Shown piece after piece: positions 1-4,756 of a DNA stretch of 6,018 nucleotides. The notes under the pieces are model-generated. The model was not told the DNA's origin. It saw nothing but the letters and a program-made list of their open reading frames with translations, and searched no databases. The stretch is from Prevotellaceae bacterium (lineage in GTDB: Bacteria; Bacteroidota; Bacteroidia; Bacteroidales; UBA932). The stretch lies in the NCBI GenBank assembly GCA_031258755.1, contig JAIRMK010000140.1, forward strand, positions 1 to 6,018, in the 5' to 3' direction. Each line of letters opens with the position of its first letter. Within the stretch, counting starts at the first letter, position 1. The position numbers were made by a program, and so were the translations under genes.

Positions 1-1
1 A

Positions 2-94
2 GCACACAGACATGAGTTAATGTTCGACAATCGAACCAAGCTCGCAGGGGAAAATCGCATGCCTAAGGCGACAATCAAGGTCTTAGACGTTCTT
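2..94 (+). CDS. Possible C-terminal tail of an ORF entering from the left edge (IstB-like at best)
   Basis: The frame beginning at position 2 is open for 31 codons and ends at TGA 92-94. It starts AHRHELMFDNRT and continues with a basic stretch containing KLAGENRMPK. IstB helper ATPases of IS21 elements often end in an AHRI-x-L-x-GES-x-R-type tail, and the similarity here is slight. The location just inside putative IS21-type terminal repeats is what istB would occupy. A minus-strand frame is also open over part of this stretch, so coding is not proven. The tail is too short to assign a function with confidence. Confidence 0.22.
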
Positions 95-109
95 TGAATG
101 AATTTATAG

Positions 110-150
110 GGGAAAGATATGGATTATTTTTCTTCTTTCCCATAATTTTT
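110..150 (+). terminator. Candidate intrinsic terminator hairpin
   Basis: The arms GGGAAAGA (110-117) and TCTTTCCC (134-141) are perfectly complementary over 8 bp with a 16-nt loop. They are followed by an A/T-rich stretch, ATAATTTTTG. It sits 15 bp downstream of the TGA at 92-94, where a terminator for an incoming plus-strand gene would be expected. The loop is long and the T-tract is interrupted, so the call is tentative. Confidence 0.35.
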
Positions 151-165
151 GAAAATAACTATGGG
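139..165. repeat. Inverted repeat CCCATA/TATGGG, alternative to the preceding hairpin
   Basis: CCCATA (139-144) can pair with TATGGG (160-165), and partial A/T pairing could extend into the loop. The CCC at 139-141 is shared with the 110-141 hairpin, so the two stems exclude each other. The stem is short and may be fortuitous. Confidence 0.25.
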
Positions 166-188
166 TTGATTATTGTTTAATGTGACCA

Positions 189-251
189 CTGTCCGTCCGG
201 AAACATTTCTCCGTCGTTCGGAAACATTTATCCATTGTCCGGAAACATAAA
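189..251. repeat. Three tandem imperfect 21-bp repeats, core CGGAAACAT
   Basis: The core CGGAAACAT occurs at 198-206, 219-227 and 240-248, exactly 21 bp apart. Flanking bases are partly conserved, with TCCGTC or TCCATT before the core and a T/A-rich trinucleotide after it. The repeats lie upstream of the fic promoter region and outside any convincing ORF. A spacing of 21 bp is two helical turns, so a protein could bind all copies on one face of the DNA. This fits either transposase-binding terminal repeats of an IS21-type element or an operator or iteron array; the IS end is preferred. Confidence 0.8.
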
Positions 252-284
252 AAGGCAACTATATACAACTGGTTAAGAAAGATG

Positions 285-303
285 GAAATTTACGGTAAAT
301 TTC
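285..303. promoter_or_regulatory. Palindrome 1 upstream of fic, likely protein-binding site
   Basis: The arms GAAATTTAC (285-293) and GTAAATTTC (295-303) are perfect reverse complements around a single central G. The size and near-zero spacer fit a dimeric DNA-binding protein better than an RNA hairpin. It lies 63 bp before the fic start, just upstream of the weaker of the two -7-like sequences. The binding protein is unknown. Confidence 0.5.
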
Positions 304-312
304 GCAACTTTG

Positions 313-330
313 CACCGCAAATTTGCGGTG
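313..330. promoter_or_regulatory. Palindrome 2 upstream of fic: perfect 18-bp operator-like site
   Basis: CACCGCAAATTTGCGGTG is identical to its reverse complement. A further half-site, CACCGCAAA, lies at 346-354, immediately after the -7 box and 12 bp before the fic start codon. A regulator bound here would sit directly on the fic promoter. The winged-helix-like C-terminus of Fic is a candidate for the bound protein, but that is inference only. In RNA the same sequence could form a hairpin if transcription began upstream. Confidence 0.6.
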
Positions 331-337
331 AATTTCG

Positions 338-345
338 TAATTTTG
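338..345 (+). promoter_or_regulatory. Bacteroidota-type -7 box for fic
   Basis: TAATTTTG matches the TAnnTTTG -7 consensus used by the primary sigma factor of Bacteroidota. Transcription would start a few bases further on, leaving a leader of roughly 15 nt before the fic ATG at 367. No TTTG -33 element is at the expected distance: the nearest copies leave gaps of 25 bp (309-312) and 12 bp (322-325). The promoter may therefore be weak or activator-dependent. A degenerate copy, CAACTTTG, lies 33 bp upstream at 305-312. Confidence 0.5.
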
Positions 346-366
346 CACCGCAAAAGGTAAACAATT

Positions 367-1464
367 ATGGCTAAATACATCTATCAATATAAAGATTGGA
401 CTGATTTTAATTGGGATAACAATGTGATTAGCTCGATTTTCGGAGAAGTCAGGCATTTACAGGGAAAACTTGCGGGAAAAATTCAGTTGCTTGGTTTTTC
501 ATCAAGGGAAGACAAACAACTCGAAACGCTGACGCTCGACGTGCTGAAATCGTCTGAGATTGAGGGTGTGCAAATGAATTACGAGCAGGTGCGTTCGTCT
601 ATTGCGCGGCGTTTGGGCATAAACACGGCAGGACTTGTTCCGTCTGCCCGTAGCGTTGAGGGTGTGGTGGAAATGATGCTCGACGCTACACAAAATTTTC
701 AAAGCCCGCTTACGGAAGAACGCTTGTTTGGTTGGCATGCCGCGCTTTTTCCGTCGGGTTTTAGCGGAATGTATAAAATTGAAGTGGCACAATACCGCAC
801 AGGCGAAATGCAGGTGGTTTCGGGCGCAACAGGCGTAGAGAAAGTTCATTACGAGGCAATTCCTGCTAAAGACGTGAAAACCGAAATGGATAAGTTTTTA
901 TCTTGGCTGAATGATGATAATAATAAAACAGATAACGTTCTGCGAGCCGCGATTGCTCATTTTTGGTTTGTAATTATACATCCGTTCGACGATGGCAATG
1001 GCAGAATTGCGCGGGCAATTTCCGATATGCTGCTTGCCCGTAGCGAGAAAAAATCGGAACGGTTTTACAGTTTGTCAAATCAGATTTTGGCGGAAAGAAA
1101 TGCGTATTACGAAATCCTGAAAAAATCGCAACACAGCCAAAACGAAATTACCGGATGGCTTATGTGGTTCTTGAATTGTTTAAAACACGCGTTGTTGGAA
1201 ACGGATAGCAGCTTGCAACACATCTTAGAAAAATCGGAATTTTGGGAAAAGCACACAAATACGCCCGTAAATGAGCGGCAACGTTTGATAATTAACAAAC
1301 TTTTTGACGATTTTTTCGGCGTGCTAAACTCATCAAAGTATGCCAAAATCAACAAAATTTCGACCGACACCGCCCTGCGCGATTTGCAGGATTTAGTACA
1401 GAAAGGTATTTTGAAAGTAGAAAACAGTGGGAAGAAAACGAATTATGCGTTAGCTAAACCTTGA
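367..1464 (+). CDS. Class II Fic-domain protein adenylyltransferase with C-terminal winged helix
   Basis: This is a complete 365-residue Fic protein. Fic enzymes usually transfer AMP from ATP to a hydroxyl side chain of a target protein; the target here is unknown. The N-terminal part (about 5-85) looks like the DUF4172/Fic_N region. It contains SSEIEG at 62-67, fitting the inhibitory motif [S/T]xxxE[G/N] with Glu66 as the residue that blocks ATP gamma-phosphate binding. The Fic core (about 115-275) has the full motif HPFDDGNGRIAR at 205-216 (catalytic His205, Arg213) and a substrate-binding flap near YRTGEMQVVSG (143-153). Residues about 300-362 look like a winged helix, as in Shewanella SoFic and the Bacteroides relative BT_2513. 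An in-frame TAA at 358-360 fixes the start at ATG 367; AAAAGG lies about 10 bp upstream. Protein length and motifs are intact, so it is probably active and self-inhibited. It is convergent with gldN and not part of that operon. Confidence 0.95.
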   Translation: MAKYIYQYKDWTDFNWDNNVISSIFGEVRHLQGKLAGKIQLLGFSSREDKQLETLTLDVLKSSEIEGVQMNYEQVRSSIARRLGINTAGLVPSARSVEGVVEMMLDATQNFQSPLTEERLFGWHAALFPSGFSGMYKIEVAQYRTGEMQVVSGATGVEKVHYEAIPAKDVKTEMDKFLSWLNDDNNKTDNVLRAAIAHFWFVIIHPFDDGNGRIARAISDMLLARSEKKSERFYSLSNQILAERNAYYEILKKSQHSQNEITGWLMWFLNCLKHALLETDSSLQHILEKSEFWEKHTNTPVNERQRLIINKLFDDFFGVLNSSKYAKINKISTDTALRDLQDLVQKGILKVENSGKKTNYALAKP

Positions 1465-1488
1465 GATTTTTTTATTTACTGAACATCC

Positions 1489-1512
1489 CACATTAACACA
1501 TTAGTCACATTA
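1489..1512. repeat. Three CACATTA repeats between the convergent fic and gldN genes
   Basis: CACATTA occurs at 1489-1495, 1497-1503 and 1506-1512, with periods of 8 and 9 bp. On the minus strand the units read TAATGTG. The first of these supplies the TAA stop codon of gldN, and the second supplies another in-frame TAA nine bases downstream. The repeat fills most of the 45-bp gap. No G/C-rich stem is visible, so it does not look like a conventional terminator. Its function is unknown. Confidence 0.6.
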
Positions 1513-2394
1513 GTATTCCCAGAGGTCGCTCTCAAAGTTAAAGATTTCCTGTTTCAGCCGTTCCGATTCCAACATGGCCTCCATGCCGTTACGTGTATAG
1601 CTGTGGATTTGCCGGTTGTTCTGGTTGTTTGAAATGGCTCTAATGTAAGAAGAAAAGCGCCGTTTTTGGAACAAGTCATCGAAGGAAAGTTGGGTAACCT
1701 CACTTTCTCCCACAAAGCAAGAGGTGTTGGCCAACACTTTGCGGGCGTCGGGATAATAAATCCAGAACAGTTGTTTCTTTATCTCGTCGGACGTCACTTC
1801 TTCTTCCTCATCGGCAGTTTGAATTTCTTTGGCATACACCCTCACCGGGCAAATACCGATGATACGCACATACATTTGCGAGTGGTGTTTATCGAAGAAC
1901 CAGTCTTCTTTCACGTAGAGTTCTTTCACTTCGCCCCAGTTAAATTCACCTTTGATGACGATGGTGGTATCGCCCGAGCCATCCATTTTCGGGGTGACGA
2001 CAGTGCGGTCAGTGGCTTCAAAGCGGCTGCGTAACGCTTCGGGCGAAAGTTCCGTAATAAACTCGTCGCTGTCGGTATCATAGGCTTTGATTGTCCCTTT
2101 CTGTATGGCCGACACGAGGGTTTGCACAAAACTTTTACGCGCCTGTACCACCTCTGTGGGGTAGTAGAGCGGATAGTTCAAGCGTTCGCGCAAGTCGATG
2201 ACCCGCCATACCCTGCGCGACCAAAAAATATCGGATTCCCGCAGCGGGGGGTAAGGTATAGGCTCTTTATCTTTTAATATTTCAAGTTTGGTAATGCCAT
2301 CCTGTACAAGGCTTTTTTTATCTACTTCCAATTTTTGCGCATACACGGCCAAAGCCATGACGATAAATGTAAATAAAGCAATTGTTTTTTTCAT
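1510..2394 (-). CDS. gldN: Type IX secretion system periplasmic ring protein GldN/PorN
   Basis: This 294-residue protein is the periplasmic partner of the lipoprotein GldK/PorK. The two form the large ring beneath the outer membrane that couples to the GldL-GldM motor. It begins with a clear signal peptide (Lys2-Lys3, hydrophobic 4-18, cleavage probable after Ala19 in VYA-QK). Family-typical blocks follow: ESDIFWSRRVWRVIDLRE (53-70) with NYPLYYP (73-79), EDWFFDK (163-169), RIIGICPVRVY (177-187), LFWIYYPDAR (209-218), LSFDDLFQKRRFSSYI (236-251) and the C-terminal IFNFESDLWEY (284-294). The sequence is on the short side for the family because the linker after the signal peptide is brief, but all conserved blocks are present. 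The ATG lies 4 bp after the gldM stop, so translation is probably coupled. It is the last gene of the operon and faces fic tail to tail. Confidence 0.95.
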   Translation of the reverse strand: MKKTIALFTFIVMALAVYAQKLEVDKKSLVQDGITKLEILKDKEPIPYPPLRESDIFWSRRVWRVIDLRERLNYPLYYPTEVVQARKSFVQTLVSAIQKGTIKAYDTDSDEFITELSPEALRSRFEATDRTVVTPKMDGSGDTTIVIKGEFNWGEVKELYVKEDWFFDKHHSQMYVRIIGICPVRVYAKEIQTADEEEEVTSDEIKKQLFWIYYPDARKVLANTSCFVGESEVTQLSFDDLFQKRRFSSYIRAISNNQNNRQIHSYTRNGMEAMLESERLKQEIFNFESDLWEY

Positions 2395-2398
2395 AATG

Positions 2399-3961
2399 CT
2401 ACTTAAGTTTTATAGATAAGTCGGATAATTCAATGGTTTTCCCATCGGGTCCGACTGCTTTAATATCAGTAAATAGAACACGCTGTCCCGTGCGTAAACG
2501 GTTAAATATTTGTTTTTGCCGGGAGGTAAAGGTCTCCGCATTCGATGTCTCGTCCATGGTATAGCCGTTAGCATCTGTTGCGGATACGGTAAAGGAAACC
2601 ACCCGGAAGCGGAGGTCGAAGTCGAAATCGCGCGGCATGACCGCAAGAACACCCTGCGAGGCGAGCAATTCATTCTTGGTTGCCGTTTTCCCCGAAATGA
2701 CGTCGAGTTGAGGCGTTGGGACGGGCAAGTCTTTTACACGAAGCTGGCGGGTTCCCATATTTTTTTCGTTCACAAATACGGAAATCTCGCAGATACGTCC
2801 GTTGCCCGGGACGACTAAGAACTCGTTACCTTTATGTTCAATGGTTCCGTTCGTTATTCTCACGTCGAGCTTGTCTTGCGGAATACCGGCCGAAGAAACA
2901 CTGATTGGGTTCGCAATACCGCGATATACCACATTCATTTTTGTGGGCGACACTACTGTATTGGGCTCTACGACCATGTAGGACAGGTTTACAGGCCGGG
3001 TGGTCTTCCCTTCGGGGCCTATAAACTCAATGCTTCCGTGCATGCTCACCGGGCCAATGTTTGTGGGAACAGTCTTGAATACAATTTTTCCCTTCTCATT
3101 GGAATGGTAAGCCCGGCCGCCCATTGTCAAGACAGGGCTTTGTGTAGGGTCGTAGGCCGCCAAAAACATTTCCGCCGAAAATTCGGTGCCCTGGATGACG
3201 TAATTGGAACTCGGTATCACGGCTATGTCAATGTCGGAGAATTTAAAGTCGGTGGCAGAGACTTGCCGCATAAGGTACGACACCACTTCGCTCTCGCTGT
3301 TATACACGTCCATTTGCATTTTCGACAATAACGCTACGGCCGAAATAAGCGGCATGCCGTCGAACACCGCCACTTCCCACGAGGTCACGTCGCCATCGCT
3401 TTTTTTCTGGGTGTCGGGGATCCGCAGCATCTCGATTAGCGAACGAAACAGTACGGGGTTCTTTGCTTCATCCACCAACGACAATAAATAGTCGCAATAT
3501 TCATTCATGGACCTGCGTAAGTCGGATGCCTTGCCTTTGGATGTTCCCGAGCCCACCAAGACACGGCTGCTGGCGTCGGTGTCGGACAATGAGCCGACGA
3601 GCTCGGCGTCAACCTCTCCGTCCACTATTCCTTCCGAGTTTTTGCCATCGCCCGAAATCACAAGATCGAGTTTAATCCGGTTAATCTTGTCGTACAATTC
3701 TTCCGCCCGCCGGTGTACATCTTCTCCTTTCATCAACCATGGTTCCACTTTCTCTCTGTTCTCGGCAGCCGCCCTGCGGAAGTCCGACAGGTTGCTGGCG
3801 TTCTTCTCCGACACAATGCGGGTATTGTGTTCTATACTTTTATCAATGACGACAAAAGCATCCAACACTTCAGCCGACACATTCAATGCCAACATTGCCG
3901 TAAGCACCAAATACATCATATTGATCATTTTCTGCCGGGGAGTGAGTATTCCTCCTGCCAT
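2399..3961 (-). CDS. gldM: Type IX secretion/gliding motor shaft protein GldM/PorM
   Basis: This is a full-length 520-residue GldM. The protein is anchored in the inner membrane by one N-terminal helix and reaches across the periplasm to the GldK-GldN ring, transmitting motion powered by the proton gradient. The N-terminus starts MAGGILTPRQKMINMMYLV, and the transmembrane helix covers about 13-35. It contains Glu31, the counterpart of the conserved membrane Glu31 of Flavobacterium johnsoniae GldM. A helical domain (D1) follows to about residue 225, then beta-rich domains D2-D4 to the end, including FSAEMFLAAYDPT and the C-terminal block with RVVSFTVS. Domain limits are approximate and taken from knowledge of the family. 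The start is the ATG 4 bp after the gldL stop, and the gene ends 4 bp before gldN. Family length and motifs are normal, with no frameshift. Confidence 0.97.
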   Translation of the reverse strand: MAGGILTPRQKMINMMYLVLTAMLALNVSAEVLDAFVVIDKSIEHNTRIVSEKNASNLSDFRRAAAENREKVEPWLMKGEDVHRRAEELYDKINRIKLDLVISGDGKNSEGIVDGEVDAELVGSLSDTDASSRVLVGSGTSKGKASDLRRSMNEYCDYLLSLVDEAKNPVLFRSLIEMLRIPDTQKKSDGDVTSWEVAVFDGMPLISAVALLSKMQMDVYNSESEVVSYLMRQVSATDFKFSDIDIAVIPSSNYVIQGTEFSAEMFLAAYDPTQSPVLTMGGRAYHSNEKGKIVFKTVPTNIGPVSMHGSIEFIGPEGKTTRPVNLSYMVVEPNTVVSPTKMNVVYRGIANPISVSSAGIPQDKLDVRITNGTIEHKGNEFLVVPGNGRICEISVFVNEKNMGTRQLRVKDLPVPTPQLDVISGKTATKNELLASQGVLAVMPRDFDFDLRFRVVSFTVSATDANGYTMDETSNAETFTSRQKQIFNRLRTGQRVLFTDIKAVGPDGKTIELSDLSIKLK

Positions 3962-3965
3962 ATTC

Positions 3966-4724
3966 CTAACGTTTTAATACGGCATTAACTGCCGAAAGCA
4001 TTGAACCATAAATATTATTAAGCTCACCAATATTATTGGTGAGTAATCCCATCTGCGTTGTAAACTGCTGCGATTGTTGCGCCGATTGATTCATGGCGCC
4101 CACCAATTGCCGGCTACTCGCGGCGTATTGTTGGTGCTCCTGTATGTACAGTTCATACGAAGCGTTTACCGACGCAAGGTGTTTATTCAGTGTCTCAAAA
4201 TTGGCATGGGTTTGTTGCCCGCCTGTATTCACGGTTTGTGAGGCGTAGCGGTAAGCCACATTCAAGTCTTGCATTGACTGGTTGAGCAGCGCCATGCTGC
4301 CGGCTGCCTGTTCTATTCCGCCCACAAAGGTGTTGGACGCGTTGGCAATAGTCGTCAAGGCATTCAAGCTATTCACGGCTTTGGAAAATTTCCCCACGCT
4401 GTCCTTCAGTCCGTCGGCCATGGCGGGATCAATGTTAAGGTCGCCGGAAATGCGCGCCCTGCCGCCGCCACCGGCGCCGGTTTCTTGGTCCTCTACAAGT
4501 AATTCGGGATATACATTTTCCCACTCATATTCTTTTGGGATTGGATCGAAAGCAGAAAAAAGAAAAATAATAAATTCAGTAATCATCCCCACACTAAGCA
4601 TGTAGGTGGCGAACGGCCAGTGTTCCAATTTAAACAGGGCGCCGATGATTACCAATGCCGCGCCAAAGCCGTAAAGTTTCGCAATGAGTTTTTTCCAACG
4701 TCTGGAGTGAAGGAATGAAGCCAT
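3966..4724 (-). CDS. gldL: Type IX secretion motor stator protein GldL/PorL
   Basis: GldL pentamers surround a GldM dimer in the inner membrane and form a proton-driven rotary motor. This 252-residue copy has two hydrophobic helices: about 15-31, ending in the FKLEHW turn, and about 39-58. Glu50 in the second helix (SVGMITEFIIF) corresponds to the essential Glu49 of F. johnsoniae GldL. Lys32 and His35 match that protein's K27/H30 pair. The family block SAFDPIPKEYEWENVYPEL (57-75) follows. A Gly-rich linker (83-88) leads to an Ala/Asn/Gln-rich, probably coiled-coil C-terminal region (about 100-252), cytoplasmic in studied homologues. An in-frame stop at 4749-4751 leaves ATG 4724 as the only ATG start. 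No Shine-Dalgarno is seen, only an A-rich leader, as usual in this phylum. It lies 32 bp after gldK and 4 bp before gldM. Confidence 0.96.
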   Translation of the reverse strand: MASFLHSRRWKKLIAKLYGFGAALVIIGALFKLEHWPFATYMLSVGMITEFIIFLFSAFDPIPKEYEWENVYPELLVEDQETGAGGGGRARISGDLNIDPAMADGLKDSVGKFSKAVNSLNALTTIANASNTFVGGIEQAAGSMALLNQSMQDLNVAYRYASQTVNTGGQQTHANFETLNKHLASVNASYELYIQEHQQYAASSRQLVGAMNQSAQQSQQFTTQMGLLTNNIGELNNIYGSMLSAVNAVLKR

Positions 4725-4743
4725 ATTGTTTGTTTTATTAAAG

Positions 4744-4751
4744 CAAAATTA
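4744..4751 (-). promoter_or_regulatory. Candidate internal -7 box in the gldK-gldL gap
   Basis: On the minus strand the 32-bp gap contains TAATTTTG, a match to the TAnnTTTG consensus, 19 bp before the gldL ATG. No TTTG -33 element is seen at the proper distance in the end of gldK. The gap is very A/T-rich, so the match may be chance. If real, it would allow gldL-gldM-gldN to be transcribed without gldK. Confidence 0.22.
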
Positions 4752-4756
4752 AAAAT

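Larger units (their letters stand above)
1..247. mobile_element. Possible terminal part of an IS21-family insertion sequence, interior off the left edge
   Basis: Three tandem 21-bp repeats end at about 247 with the sequence TGTCCGGAAACA. Read on the minus strand, the outer end begins TGTTTCCGGACA, and further TGTTTCCG copies lie 21 and 42 bp inward. IS21-family elements are known to begin with TG, end with CA and carry several related repeats inside each end. The coding part (istA and istB) would lie left of position 1, and an open frame does run in from that edge and stop at 94. The family assignment is inference: neither the opposite end nor a target-site duplication is visible. The repeats could instead be regulatory sites of the fic gene. 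Confidence 0.38.
293..354. repeat. Direct repeat, two 29-bp copies at a 33-bp period, spanning the fic promoter
   Basis: Copy 1 (293-321) and copy 2 (326-354) match at 26 of 29 positions by eye. Each copy carries AATTTCG, a -7-like box, and CACCGCAAA. The duplication therefore copies both a potential promoter element and one operator half-site. Copy 2 is the better promoter because it has TAATTTTG where copy 1 has CAACTTTG. Confidence 0.75.

Noticed and set aside
22..36. Short inverted repeat GTTCGA-CAA-TCGAAC resembling a tRNA T-arm
   Set aside because: There is no acceptor stem, D-arm or anticodon arm around it, and the three-base loop does not fit a T-loop. It is probably chance within the incoming frame.
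189..251. CRISPR array
   Set aside because: The repeats are tandem at 21 bp with no unique spacers of usual length, the cores are only about 9-12 bp, and no cas gene is present.
502..849. 115-codon minus-strand open frame within fic
   Set aside because: It is antisense to the conserved Fic core, the translation is Cys/His/Arg-rich without a family motif, and there is no promoter or leader.
1445..1509. Intrinsic terminator after fic
   Set aside because: There is a T-run at 1468-1474, but no convincing G/C-rich stem precedes it; only the small TTAGCTAA palindrome is near.
367..2394. Fic and GldN as a functional pair or toxin-antitoxin module
   Set aside because: The genes are convergent with separate promoters. 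GldN is a secreted T9SS ring protein, and class II Fic carries its own inhibitory motif, so adjacency alone does not support a link.
1510..2394. gldN truncated because it is shorter than some homologues
   Set aside because: The signal peptide, all recognisable conserved blocks and the C-terminal DLWEY block are present; the difference is a short linker after the signal peptide.
2834..3977. Long plus-strand open frames (up to 165 codons) across gldM
   Set aside because: They run antisense to a well-conserved GldM, overlap each other in different frames, and their translations show no recognisable domain. They are shadow frames.
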